Shown piece after piece: positions 41,530 through 50,122 of a stretch of 64,000 nt of DNA. The position numbers and the translations under genes were made by a program. Source of the stretch: Granulicella rosea. Lineage in GTDB: Bacteria; Acidobacteriota; Terriglobia; Terriglobales; Acidobacteriaceae. Under the pieces are notes generated by a model. That model had not been told where the DNA came from, made no database searches, and saw only the letters and a program-made list of their open reading frames with translations. Within the stretch, counting starts at the first letter, position 1. Each line of letters begins with the position of its first letter. The stretch spans positions 310,001 to 374,000 of the forward strand of contig NZ_FZOU01000004.1 in assembly GCF_900188085.1 (NCBI RefSeq), given 5' to 3'.

Positions 41530-44502
41530 ATGAGACACAGGATGAAAGAACGCCCAGCACCACGGGCACGCCTCGGCTTCGTGAGCGTGCTGGTGCTGTG
41601 GCTTGTCTCGACGTTGCATTGTTTATCGCAGCAGCCGGCGCATACCGTGACCTATGCCCGTACACTCTGGACAGTCGCGGATGGGCTTCCTGAAAATACC
41701 GTACAGGTCCTTACGGAGAGCGTCGATGGCTCCATCATAATCGGCACTACGGGTGGACTGGCGAAGACCGGCGGGTTGAGGATTCGCTGGCATGACATCG
41801 GTCTTTCCAAGCCGCTCGAAACAAACAGCGTTTCAGCGCTCTTCCCGATGAAGGACAGCACTCTTTGGATCGGCACTGAGGGCAATGGGCTGATCCACCT
41901 CATGAACCGGCGGACCCATGAGTACTCCGTCAAGGAAGGGTTGACGAACGGCTTCGTTCGCGCGGTTGTCCTCGATTCGCATAACCGGCTTTGGATCGGC
42001 ACGGACCGTGGACTGTTTCGGCGCAACGGCGATCGCGTGGACAGGATCGACGGAAGCGAGGCCTTCCCTGAGATGGCGGTGAGATCGATCGCAGAGGATC
42101 ATGACGGCAGGATCTGGGTCGGGGGATCGCGGCTTGTCTCGATCGAGTCCGACGGCAAAGTGCAACTACATCCACTGCATGGCATCGGCCACGAAGACCG
42201 GATACAGGTCGTGCTGCCCGCTGCCGATCACGGAGTGTGGCTTGGGATGGTCAGCGGTCTCGCGTATCTCCGCGACGGTCAGCTTGAACGCTTTCCCGCG
42301 GTTCATTCCATTGTGCGGGCTCTGCTTGAGACAGAGGATGGAACGCTTTGGGCCGGCACCGTCGGCGATGGCCTGTGGAAGCTTCGCCGCGGACAATCCA
42401 CGCGAATCCTCGACGCAGGACTGCTTCCCAGCGAGACCGTCCTCAGCCTTGTATGCGACCACTTCAAGCAGGTGTGGATTGGCACGAATGCGGGTCTCGT
42501 GCGGCTGGAAAACAGCCCAGTCACCTTTATTCCGCTTCCCGAGGTGAAGGATCGCGGCTTCGAGACGATCTCTGGCGACAGCGCCGGCCACCTCTGGGTC
42601 GCAGCGCAGAAGCTCTTCGAGATTGAGGACGGCAATGTGCGTCCGTTCGCGAAGGGCTTTGCGAATCTGAATGTGCGCACTATCTATCGAGCCCACGACG
42701 GCGCACTCTGGGTGGGCACTGAAGGCGGCGGCGTACGGCGCATCGCAGACGGCGATAGCCGGAGTTATACAGCCCCCGCGCAACTGACGAGCAACTCTAT
42801 CCGAAGCTTCATGGAGACACGTGGCGGGCAGATGTGGATCGCCACCGAGGATGGGGTCTCCGTGGTGGACGAGACCGGTGTTCACAGGCTGGCGGAGGCG
42901 TCGGGACTTGTGTATTCCAGTACGCGTTCACTGCTCGAAGCTCATGACGGAACGATCTGGATTGGAACCGACCGAGGACTCAGTGCATGGAAGAACGGCC
43001 AGTTCGTGAGCAATACCGCAACTCAGTCGCTTGCGAAGGAGAGGGTTTGGTCGATTCTGCAAGATCATCAGGGTGCACTTTGGTTCGGCACGCGGGAGCA
43101 TGGCGTCTACCGCATGAGAGAAGGATCTATCGATCACTTCACCGCGGACGAGGGCCTGCCCACGAACAGCATCTACAAGATATTGCAGGACAGGCAGGGG
43201 ATGTTCTGGCTCTCGGGGCCCAACGTGATCTTCTCCGTGACGGAGGATGAGATGGATGTGCGCTCGTCGTCCCGTGTAGCCCTTACACCGCTCGTTTACG
43301 TGAACCCTTCGGAAGGCGTTCAGATGTATGGCGGCGTCGAGCCCGCCGGCTATCTCGCGCCTGACGACACGGTCTGGTTTCCATCGAATCGCGGCATTGC
43401 CCAGGTGAAGCCGACCAAGTCGAGGCCCGCGGCATGGGCGCCAGGAGTTATGGTGTTCCAGATCGGCGACGATGGCCATGCTATCTCTCTGCGGCACAAG
43501 ACCAGCATCCCGGCCGAGATGCTGCGCGTCAGCTTCCGTCTTTCCGCTGTCTATCTGCGTCCGCAGGAGTCGCTCCGTTTTCGCTACAAGCTCGATGGTT
43601 TCGAGAGCAAATGGACCGAGGGACGTCCCGACACCGTAGCCACGTACACCAATCTGAGACCCGGAACCTATCATTTGATCGTACAGATCATCGATCTTTC
43701 TCTGCCGGGATCGATCACGCAGGACTCCTTCCAACTTGACAAGGCTCCATTTTTCTATCAAACCCGCACCTTCTATCTCTGCTGTGCGCTCTTCATCGTC
43801 GTCGTTGGCTGGCTTCTGTATCGTCTTCGGCTGCGACAGATGCGTCTTCGATTCGACGCCGTGCTCGATGAGCGGGCGCGTCTGGCACGAGAGATGCACG
43901 ACACGGTGATTCAAGGCTGTACCGGAATCTCCGCGCTGCTCGAGGCCGCTGAGGGCTGCGCCGAATCGCCTCGGACCGAATCTGCCGAGTTGCTGAACCA
44001 CGCCCGCGAGCTTACGGTCGACACGATCAACCAGGCGCGCCAGGCTGTCTGGGCAATGCGCCACGGCCCGGAGGCCGACGTCGATCTCATCGACGCAATG
44101 CATGACCTCGCCAGGCAGACCATGAGCGAGCATAAAGCCATTCAGGTACGCACCGATGCTGCCGGATCCATGTTGCTGCCCGCCTCTGTCGCGCACGAGG
44201 TTATCATGGTGATGCGGGAATCGGTCTACAACGCTATCCAGCACAGCGGCTCCACGGAGGTGATGTTGACGATCCATGCTCGTCGCGAATCGATCGTCCT
44301 CGATATTGTGGATTTTGGCTGTGGCCTGGATGCCGATCTGGACTCCTGCATCGATGCGGGACATTACGGCATTCTCGGCATGCGAGAACGTCTCAAGCGT
44401 ATCGGCGGTACTCTTGAATTGGTGACCGCGCCCGGCAAGGGAACAACCGTGCGCGCGATCTTCAAGCCCATCCATTCGCTGAAAGGCGCGATCCTTGTCT
44501 AA
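41530..44502 (+). CDS. Hybrid-PUL-style sensor histidine kinase (Reg_prop, Y_Y_Y, HisKA_3)
   Basis: 990 residues from the ATG at 41530; other ATGs are at 41494 and 41542. After a signal anchor come about a dozen Reg_prop blades forming two periplasmic propellers (WTVADGLPENTVQVLTES, LWIGTDRGLFRRNGDRV, LWFGTREHGVYRM), a Y_Y_Y domain (SLRFRYKLDGFESKWTEG), one membrane helix (about 745-765), a HisKA_3 dimerisation domain with phospho-His in EMHDTVIQG (about 788) and an HATPase (ESVYNAIQHSG, GHYGILGMRERLKRIGGTL). Such kinases sense oligosaccharides outside the cytoplasm. Position next to GH28 and PL4 genes suggests a pectin fragment as signal. It overlaps the response regulator by 8 bases. Confidence 0.9.
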   Translation: MRHRMKERPAPRARLGFVSVLVLWLVSTLHCLSQQPAHTVTYARTLWTVADGLPENTVQVLTESVDGSIIIGTTGGLAKTGGLRIRWHDIGLSKPLETNSVSALFPMKDSTLWIGTEGNGLIHLMNRRTHEYSVKEGLTNGFVRAVVLDSHNRLWIGTDRGLFRRNGDRVDRIDGSEAFPEMAVRSIAEDHDGRIWVGGSRLVSIESDGKVQLHPLHGIGHEDRIQVVLPAADHGVWLGMVSGLAYLRDGQLERFPAVHSIVRALLETEDGTLWAGTVGDGLWKLRRGQSTRILDAGLLPSETVLSLVCDHFKQVWIGTNAGLVRLENSPVTFIPLPEVKDRGFETISGDSAGHLWVAAQKLFEIEDGNVRPFAKGFANLNVRTIYRAHDGALWVGTEGGGVRRIADGDSRSYTAPAQLTSNSIRSFMETRGGQMWIATEDGVSVVDETGVHRLAEASGLVYSSTRSLLEAHDGTIWIGTDRGLSAWKNGQFVSNTATQSLAKERVWSILQDHQGALWFGTREHGVYRMREGSIDHFTADEGLPTNSIYKILQDRQGMFWLSGPNVIFSVTEDEMDVRSSSRVALTPLVYVNPSEGVQMYGGVEPAGYLAPDDTVWFPSNRGIAQVKPTKSRPAAWAPGVMVFQIGDDGHAISLRHKTSIPAEMLRVSFRLSAVYLRPQESLRFRYKLDGFESKWTEGRPDTVATYTNLRPGTYHLIVQIIDLSLPGSITQDSFQLDKAPFFYQTRTFYLCCALFIVVVGWLLYRLRLRQMRLRFDAVLDERARLAREMHDTVIQGCTGISALLEAAEGCAESPRTESAELLNHARELTVDTINQARQAVWAMRHGPEADVDLIDAMHDLARQTMSEHKAIQVRTDAAGSMLLPASVAHEVIMVMRESVYNAIQHSGSTEVMLTIHARRESIVLDIVDFGCGLDADLDSCIDAGHYGILGMRERLKRIGGTLELVTAPGKGTTVRAIFKPIHSLKGAILV

Positions 44503-45157
44503 CCTGAAGAGCGACATACTTTTCGCCGAAGCCCCAGCAAATCAACTCCGAGTCCTCATCGTGGACGATCATCCCCTTATGCGCCTCGGCGTGGCCGCGA
44601 TGATCAACTCGCAGGAGGATATGACCGTCATCGGGCAGGCCGGCAACGTCGAGGATGCCGTGCGGGTCTTTCAGGAGAAGAACCCGGATCTCGTCCTGAT
44701 GGATCTTCGCCTGCCCGATGCCAGCGGCGTCACGGCAATCCGTCGCATCGTCGCCATAGCGCCGCAGGTGCGCATCGTTGTCCTGACGACCTACGAGGGG
44801 GACGAAGACATCCACCAGGCGCTAGCCGCTGGAGCGATGGGTTATATCGTCAAAGGCATGTCGCGACGTGCGCTGATCGATGCCGTGAGACGCGTACAGG
44901 CAGGACAGAAGTTCTTGCCAAGCGTGGTCAACGACACGTTGTCCTCGCGTACGCCTGCCTCGGTGCTGACACAACGAGAACAGGAGGTGCTGAAGCTGAT
45001 GTTTCGCGGCAAGAGCAATCGGGAGATTGCCGATCTGCTACAGATCCGCGAAACCACTGCAAAGACTCATGTGAGCGTTGTTCTGACGAAGCTCAATGTC
45101 GAGGACAGAACGCAGGCCGTAGTGGAAGGACTCAAACGCGGACTGATTCACTTATGA
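44495..45157 (+). CDS. NarL/FixJ-type response regulator
   Basis: 220 residues from a TTG at 44495, inside the 3' end of the kinase gene (translational coupling; GAAAGG lies ten bases upstream). The receiver domain (VLIVDDHPLMRLGVAAMI, phospho-acceptor Asp in LVLMDLRLPDASG, Lys in YIVKGMSRR) is followed by a LuxR-type HTH (LTQREQEVLKLMFRGKSNRE, TTAKTHVSVVLTKLNV). It is the cognate partner of the kinase and probably activates pectin genes. Confidence 0.92.
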   Translation: MSNLKSDILFAEAPANQLRVLIVDDHPLMRLGVAAMINSQEDMTVIGQAGNVEDAVRVFQEKNPDLVLMDLRLPDASGVTAIRRIVAIAPQVRIVVLTTYEGDEDIHQALAAGAMGYIVKGMSRRALIDAVRRVQAGQKFLPSVVNDTLSSRTPASVLTQREQEVLKLMFRGKSNREIADLLQIRETTAKTHVSVVLTKLNVEDRTQAVVEGLKRGLIHL

Positions 45158-45705
45158 CCGCGTCTCGCAGATCAGAAGATGGCGCCGAGATCCAGGGAAC
45201 GCAGGCTATCCGGTGTTTGGGATCGAAGCGCACAAAGCCGGCAACGATAAACTTTGCCAGGTCGAAGCGGCTATCGACGATGCCATCCACGATGCACTTG
45301 GCGAACTCGTAACCCCCGTATGCAGTGGAGTGCGTTCCATCGGCAAGTAGGCGCGGAGCATCCGAACCGGCCGACTCATACAGAACAATACTCATCGCAT
45401 TCCGTCTTGATGAGACGGACGCGATCCTCTTTTGCCACCTCCCGTACTGCCTGCGGATAGAGACCCAGGCCAGGCGTGGGAGCGCCTGTGACACGATCGG
45501 CGCGATCCATGGACGTGACGAGCACGGGCGTGGCCCCGCGTCTGCGAGTCTCCGCAATATAGGTCTTGAGCCATGCCTTATAAATCGTCTCGGCCTCAAC
45601 GAACGTCTGTGGCCAGTCGCTCTTGAGTCGTTATGACCGAACTGCATGAAAAGGTAGTCGCCTATCTTCAAGCTGACTTTGACGTTGCAGCCATAGGGAT
45701 GGAGT
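45132..45705 (-). pseudogene. CE12 rhamnogalacturonan acetylesterase remnant
   Basis: The minus strand gives, in three successive frames, pieces of a GDSL/SGNH rhamnogalacturonan acetylesterase: KIGDYLFMQFGHND, then DWPQTFVEAETIYKAWLK to GLGLYPQAVREVAKED, then LLADGTHSTAYGGYEFAKC with the catalytic DxxH. Two frameshifts lie near 45630 and 45390, and the N-terminal GDS block is missing beyond about 45705, where the sequence changes character. It is dead as it stands. It once removed acetyl groups from rhamnogalacturonan together with the PL4 lyases. Confidence 0.82.
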
Positions 45706-46115
45706 CGATACTCCGAGTGGCGATTTTTGACGAAGAGCGAGCATTTGATCTCCATTTTCTACACTTACGCGAATTTCTTGCCGCGTATCCCGAAATATGG
45801 CGCAATCCGCAGGGATTCGTTGTGCCCGATGACTATGTCCCGATACCTGTTAGGGGTTATCTCGGTGCTCTCACCGATCGCCCCGCCCTCTTTCTTCACT
45901 GTGTAGAGCCGGGATGTCTGCGTGCCTTTTTGGATGGTGTCCGTGTTTCGCGTCTCGATAAATGCGCAGACTTCGATGGCTTTGACGATTGGGTTAGGAG
46001 AAGACTACGACTGAAAGGTGTGTTTCATTGGGATAAAGCCGTAATTATGCAATTTTCGGGCGAGCCTGAATCTGGAGTTAAATGGGCGTTGAATGAACTG
46101 AAGGCGCATCGCTAG
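45633..46115 (+). CDS. Hypothetical ORF at a sequence junction
   Basis: 160 codons. Residues from about 28 on look like a real acidic protein (REFLAAYPEIWRNPQGFVVP, RGYLGALTDRPALFLHCVEP, DGFDDWVRRRLRLKGVFHW), in locally AT-richer DNA. The first 27 codons are antisense to the CE12 remnant, so the true N-terminus is lost or starts inside. No family is recognised. It may be an incoming fragment that truncated the esterase gene. Confidence 0.45.
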   Translation: MTELHEKVVAYLQADFDVAAIGMESILRVAIFDEERAFDLHFLHLREFLAAYPEIWRNPQGFVVPDDYVPIPVRGYLGALTDRPALFLHCVEPGCLRAFLDGVRVSRLDKCADFDGFDDWVRRRLRLKGVFHWDKAVIMQFSGEPESGVKWALNELKAHR

Positions 46116-46399
46116 CCTCGGCTCATTCAATGAGCGGTTGTATGAAATAGTTACTGTCAAGACGTAACGTCGGTTAGACCGTATGACTTATATCGACGCA
46201 ACATGATTGTTTGATCTGTTAAGTGACAGCTAAATCTTAATTCTACTTAACATCCGATAATGATGGGATCTGTCCTGTTGAACGAAAGGGGTCGTTCGCC
46301 GACTTCCAAGGTGCCCCCTCGAAACGTTCCTCAGGAACACGACCGCTCTACAAGAAGCTTTACTACAACATAAAGGACGTTATGCTGTAGCAGTTAACC
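46116..46399. other. AT-richer intergenic segment before ISL3 element
   Basis: No gene seen. It is noticeably richer in A and T than its surroundings, especially 46140-46270, and contains the second palindrome copy at 46363-46390. It is probably foreign or relaxed DNA at the locus edge. Confidence 0.4.
46363..46390. repeat. Inverted repeat, copy 2
   Basis: CTACAACATAA and TTATGCTGTAG flank AGGACG, with one mismatch that remains a G-U pair if the minus strand is transcribed. It is the same core as 21007-21040, in the same orientation, and ends nine bases before the ISL3 terminal repeat. Confidence 0.75.
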
Positions 46400-48006
46400 G
46401 GTTCTGGCGCACATTTGGTGATGATCCGTTGTTTTCACGTGGTGTGTGGGGTGACCAATTTTTATCCCCGCTGAAGGACACGCAGACGCAAGAGGTCGAA
46501 GCCAGCGCGGCCATACATCTGGCGTTTGATGAGCTTGAGCCGGTGGACCTGCCCCTCGACGTGTCCCTGGCTCCACGGCAGTCTGAGAGCCTCGCGCACG
46601 GCGTCGATGTCCCTTTCCAGGCCCGCAGCGAAGCCGGCCAGGGCGGTGCCTTGTGCAGGTTCAAGCCATGCCGACAGCGCCTCCAGGCTGCGCTCGCGGA
46701 AGATGCGAAGAAGCTCGTGGCAAGCTTCGCGACGCGGCCGATCTCGGGTGACTTCCGGTACATCTCTTCGAGCAGATCCTTCGCGGCGGGCGTGGCTTTC
46801 AGGATGAGCCAGACGATCTGTCGCGGCGAGGTGCGCAGAGCCGGTCGTGTTCGGTAGCTGCGGCGCTGCCGAAGCCAGTAGCGCACACCGTTCACCTGCC
46901 CTCGGAAATTTCGTTCGCGCAGCTCACGCCATAGTGTCGTCGAACTCCGACATCCTTCACTCAGTCGTTGATCCAGGTAGCTCGCATAGTCGTCGACCAT
47001 AGACTCACGGACACGGGGCTTCGCTTCTGGATACAGCTCGGCGGTCCTGAACTTCTTCACGGTTCGGTGATCGATGCCAAGCTGCCGTGCCAGTTCCTGA
47101 TCGGACGCGCCCGTTTTTAGAAACAGTCCCGATAGGTCAGGTTCCCCTGGCCGGCAGGCCTTTGCCGCCTGCGAAAACAGGCGATGGTGCGGTGCAAGCG
47201 CATGCCGCAAGACTTCGCTCAGGTTGCGTAACAGGTGCCAGCGGTCTGCAACCTGCACGGCTCGCGGAGCGGCTCTGCGCGCGGCTTCGGCGTAGATGCC
47301 GCCGCGGTCGCGACTGATGATCTCCGTGCCGGGATGCTGCCGAAGCCATGCAGCCACCGTATTGGCATCGCGATCGGGAAGCAGGTCGACCACCCTACGC
47401 GTCTCAAGGTCGCACAGGATCGTGCCTTAGCAATGCCCCTTGCGCCATGCCCAGTCGTCGATGCCCAGGACGCGCGGAGGTGCAGGCCGACTGTGATGAA
47501 GCTCACGCAGCAGAGTCGACCGGCTCGCCAGCAGACCCAAACGCTGGGCAAGCCTCGCGCCGGCCCGACCAACCAGGGCAAGCGTCAGCCAGCGAAGCGC
47601 CTCTCCCGACCGGCAACTCCTGCTGCCATAACGGATTGCCGTACCCGGCAGCGGTTCCGTGAATACCTTACGCCGGCAAGCCGGCTCCACAGTGAAGAAC
47701 CTCCGCGTCTGCAGGTGGATCACGACTGGAACATCATCCCACGGGAGGTCCGCTAAGCGCCGCATGTACCGGCTATGCACCTTCTGAGAGTAGGTCCCAC
47801 AAGCCGACACACGGCCGAGGCACGGCATGTCTTCAACCGCATTTCGATCGCCCGAAGACGCGGCCAAGGCGAACCAACTCAACCTCCGCAATATCAGGGA
47901 CCAGCGTTCCTTGACGCATAGGCGGGGAACGGAGATCTTCAGAGCTACCTCTGTCTTACGCCTCAGAACACCGTCTGGAAAGAATCACCAAATGTGCGCC
48001 AGAACC
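46400..48006 (-). mobile_element. ISL3-family insertion sequence, decayed
   Basis: 1,607 bp bounded by perfect 23-bp inverted repeats: GGTTCTGGCGCACATTTGGT... at 46400-46422, and its reverse complement at 47984-48006. It contains one leftward transposase frame with inactivating changes. The perfect ends contrast with the broken transposase, so it may still be mobilised in trans. The 8-bp flanks do not show an obvious target duplication. Confidence 0.85.
46462..47891 (-). pseudogene. ISL3 transposase with nonsense codon and frameshift
   Basis: The N-terminal half (KVHSRYMRRLADLPWDD, PRVLGIDDWAWRKGHC) ends at an in-frame TAA at 47429-47427. The same frame resumes GTILCDLETRRVVDLLPDRD and continues with SRDRGGIYAEAARRAAPRAV and the HTH region. 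A frameshift near 46710 moves the C-terminus to another frame (ERSLEALSAWLEPAQG, VHRLKLIKRQMYGRAG), which ends at 46462. The catalytic DDE elements are spread over the pieces. It is inactive unless suppressed. Confidence 0.85.
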
Positions 48007-48049
48007 ATTTCTTTCGGGCTCCTACAACGCAAATGAGACAGAGGAGACA

Positions 48050-48382
48050 TTATCAGACGTGAGGGGTCTAAGATTCCATCTGGATTCTGCCGGACGACTG
48101 CATCTGTGTTGCTCAGGGGGCGCTGATCGTAGTTCTGGCCAGCATCAGCCGCAAAGTAGATGTACCACTTGTCGCCCCAGCGATAGAGTTCGGGAGCTCA
48201 GATGTCCCGGGACCACGCGGTGTCCGGCGCGGGGGGTCAAACGACTTTCTTCGCTGCGTTGCGCGGGTCGGTAATGTCCCTAGTCTTCCAGAGGGTGAGG
48301 TTCCGGCCAAGCGTGTTCATGAAGCAATAATTGCCCTTCCAAACGCAGACCCACGGGTCCGCCCCTGGATTGCCCGATGTTT
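48050..48382 (-). pseudogene. GH43 arabinanase-type remnant
   Basis: On the minus strand: GNPGADPWVCVWKGNYCFMN, LGRNLTLWKTRDITDPRNAA, a TGA-type break, DTAWSRDI, another stop, then APELYRWGDKWYIYFAADAG. This is the N-terminal half of a GH43 five-bladed propeller enzyme with two nonsense codons, cut at its 5' side by the IS3 element and fading out before the ISL3 element. It probably acted on arabinan side chains of pectin. Confidence 0.75.
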
Positions 48383-48397
48383 TGTACCAGTGAGGAG

Positions 48398-49294
48398 TTA
48401 GTGTAGCGCATTGATCTCTGAGGTCAGATCGATGTAGGGTATGGCAGCAAGGGGAGCAGGGAGCGAAGCGACTGGCTCCCCTTGCTGCCAAGAGGTTGAA
48501 GTCAGCCAGGCCTCCGGTGCTGGAGGTCTGTATCCGAGCGAGGAGTGTGGTCTGACGGTGTTGTAGTGGACGCGCCAGCGCTCGGCCAGCACGCGCAGTT
48601 CTTTCATCGAGTAGAAGAGCTCGCCGTTGAGGAACTCGTCGCGCAGCTTGGAGTTGAAGCTTTCGCAGTAGCCGTTCTCCCACGGAGATCCGGGTTCGAT
48701 ATACAGGGTCTTTGCGCCAGTATCGGCGAGCCATTTGCGCAGGTCTTTGGCCACGAACTCGGGCCCGTTGTCTGATCGAAGATGCTCTGGCACTCCCTTC
48801 CACACCATGACGTCAGCCAGCGCTCCGATCACTTTGGCACTCGACCAACGCCGTTCCGCGCGGATCAGCAGGCACTCGCGCGTCGACTCGTCGATCAGGT
48901 TGAGGAGGCGCACACCACGGCCGTCATGGGTTCGCGCGCTCACGAAGTCATAGCTCCACACGTGGCCCGCATGCGTCGGCCTGAGCCGCACACACGATCC
49001 ATCGTTGAGCCACAGCCGGCCTCTTGGCTTCTGCCTCTTCGGTACCTTCAGCCCTTCACGACGCCAGATGCGTTCGACCCGATCCTTGCCTACCTTCCAG
49101 CCGGCACGCACCAGCAACGCCGTGATCCGGCGATACCCGTAACGTCCATACTGGCCTGCAAGAACAACGATGGCCTGAGTCAGACGATCTTCGTCTTCGC
49201 GCTGTGTCGGCCGGTAGCGGTGCGTGCCCCTGGGCTGCCCCAACAGATGGCACGCATGTCGCTCACTTACGCCATGCTCACAGGCATGGCTCAC
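48398..49294 (-). CDS. IS3-family transposase orfB (DDE integrase)
   Basis: 298 residues from the first ATG, normally made as an orfAB fusion by -1 frameshifting near the orfA end. The HTH_21 region (GQYGRYGYRRITALLVRAGW) is followed by an rve integrase core with DDE motif: SYDFVSARTHDGRG (first Asp), LRSDNGPEFVAKDL (second Asp), and SPWENGYCESFNSKLRDEFL (Glu). It ends VHYNTVRPHSSLGYRPPAPE. It is complete and looks active. Confidence 0.92.
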   Translation of the reverse strand: MSHACEHGVSERHACHLLGQPRGTHRYRPTQREDEDRLTQAIVVLAGQYGRYGYRRITALLVRAGWKVGKDRVERIWRREGLKVPKRQKPRGRLWLNDGSCVRLRPTHAGHVWSYDFVSARTHDGRGVRLLNLIDESTRECLLIRAERRWSSAKVIGALADVMVWKGVPEHLRSDNGPEFVAKDLRKWLADTGAKTLYIEPGSPWENGYCESFNSKLRDEFLNGELFYSMKELRVLAERWRVHYNTVRPHSSLGYRPPAPEAWLTSTSWQQGEPVASLPAPLAAIPYIDLTSEINALH

Positions 49295-49317
49295 CGCGCT
49301 GCGCCGTCGATCAGGGC

Positions 49318-49599
49318 TTAGAAGTTTCCGGAGGCAATCTCCTTCAGCACAAGGTTATCCAGGCTCAGGTTCGCCACCAGACGCTTCAGCTTCCCGTTCT
49401 CCTGCTCAAGCTCCTTCAACCGCTTCGCCTGGTCGATCTGCAACCCGCCGTACTCCTTGCGCCAGCGGAAATACGTCTGCTCCACGATCTCCGCTTCCTT
49501 GCACGCCTGCGCCGTCGTCTTGCCGTTCGCTACCGCCACTTCGATCTGTCGAAGCAGGTTCACCACCTGCTCAGGTTGGTAACGCTTTCCTCGTGCCAT
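49318..49599 (-). CDS. IS3-family transposase orfA
   Basis: 93 residues; RGKRYQPEQVVNLLRQIEVA and TYFRWRKEYGGLQIDQAKRL form an HTH, followed by a leucine-zipper-like LKELEQENGKLKRLVANLSL. Its stop at 49318 lies in GGAAACTTC context, compatible with frameshifting into orfB. AGGAGAG precedes the start. Confidence 0.9.
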   Translation of the reverse strand: MARGKRYQPEQVVNLLRQIEVAVANGKTTAQACKEAEIVEQTYFRWRKEYGGLQIDQAKRLKELEQENGKLKRLVANLSLDNLVLKEIASGNF

Positions 49600-49641
49600 C
49601 TTGCTCTCCTCTTTCCAGTGTCTCTCTTAGTCACTGGTACA

Positions 49642-49893
49642 AAGCAAGCCGGGCAGACCACATCGGTGTCTTACCTCGCGGCTTGAGCTCCGGGTCGCGC
49701 CGTTTGGAACTGGCCTGTCCCAAGCCGACCCGACAACGACTGAGTAAGGCGCGCCCTGCACTGATAGAAGGCCGGAACGATAGAAGATGTCACGGATTTT
49801 CCTCAGATAGATGCCCGCTCATGAGACCCATCAATCACGCTTGCGAAGCCAAGTCATACGTGAGGACCTAGCTGCCTAGTTGCACAGAACAGA
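49642..49893. other. Intergenic region between IS3 and leader 5
   Basis: No gene recognised. It is not the missing 5' part of the GH43 gene in any frame I read. The minus strand has an open stretch (IRDIFYRSGLLSVQGAPYS) of unknown origin. Confidence 0.35.
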
Positions 49894-49922
49894 TTGCGAA
49901 CCAAGAGACCCTCTGATAAGAT
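49894..49922 (+). promoter_or_regulatory. Promoter of leader 5
   Basis: TTGCGA at 49894-49899, 17-base spacer, TAAGAT at 49917-49922, seven bases to the leader ATG. Confidence 0.7.
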
Positions 49923-49929
49923 CAGCGAA

Positions 49930-50028
49930 ATGGTTTATTCAATTCAATCTGATCCGCGTTGTTGTTGCTCCGGTCTGCCCTTCGCAGATACGAGCAATCC
50001 CGTGGAAAGAACCATCCTACCTATCTAG
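49930..50028 (+). CDS. 32-residue poly-Cys leader peptide (leader 5)
   Basis: The ORF starts MVYSIQSDPRCCCSGLPF, with TGT TGT TGC at codons 11-13, the same codon run as leaders 1 and 3. Just after the Cys codons TCTGC pairs with GCAGA around CCTTC, and a second GCAGA lies beyond the stop codon, so alternative foldings exist. A strong intrinsic terminator follows, 34 bases after the stop, then the receptor at 50123. There is no Shine-Dalgarno and the -10 ends seven bases before the ATG. I infer a cysteine-responsive attenuator for the receptor gene. Confidence 0.82.
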   Translation: MVYSIQSDPRCCCSGLPFADTSNPVERTILPI

Positions 50029-50062
50029 CAGATCTGTAGACCTATCGGTCTGCGCTGCATAG

Positions 50063-50090
50063 GCCCACGAGATTGTCTCGTGGGCTTTTT
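50063..50090 (+). terminator. Attenuator terminator of leader 5
   Basis: GCCCACGAGA pairs perfectly with TCTCGTGGGC (10 bp, three-base loop TTG) and five T follow. It stands between leader ORF and receptor start, so it must be relieved for receptor expression. Confidence 0.9.
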
Positions 50091-50122
50091 ACTTTTACAA
50101 CCGAATATTTCAGGAGGCAGTT

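Larger units (their letters stand above)
48383..49641 (-). mobile_element. IS3-family insertion sequence
   Basis: 1,259 bp with TG...CA ends; TGTACCAGTGA at 48383 is matched by its complement at 49641, with imperfect similarity beyond. It encodes orfA and orfB of the IS407-like group on the minus strand. The left end lies in the GH43 remnant. No clear 3-4 bp target duplication is seen, so the right flank may have been rearranged. Confidence 0.82.
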
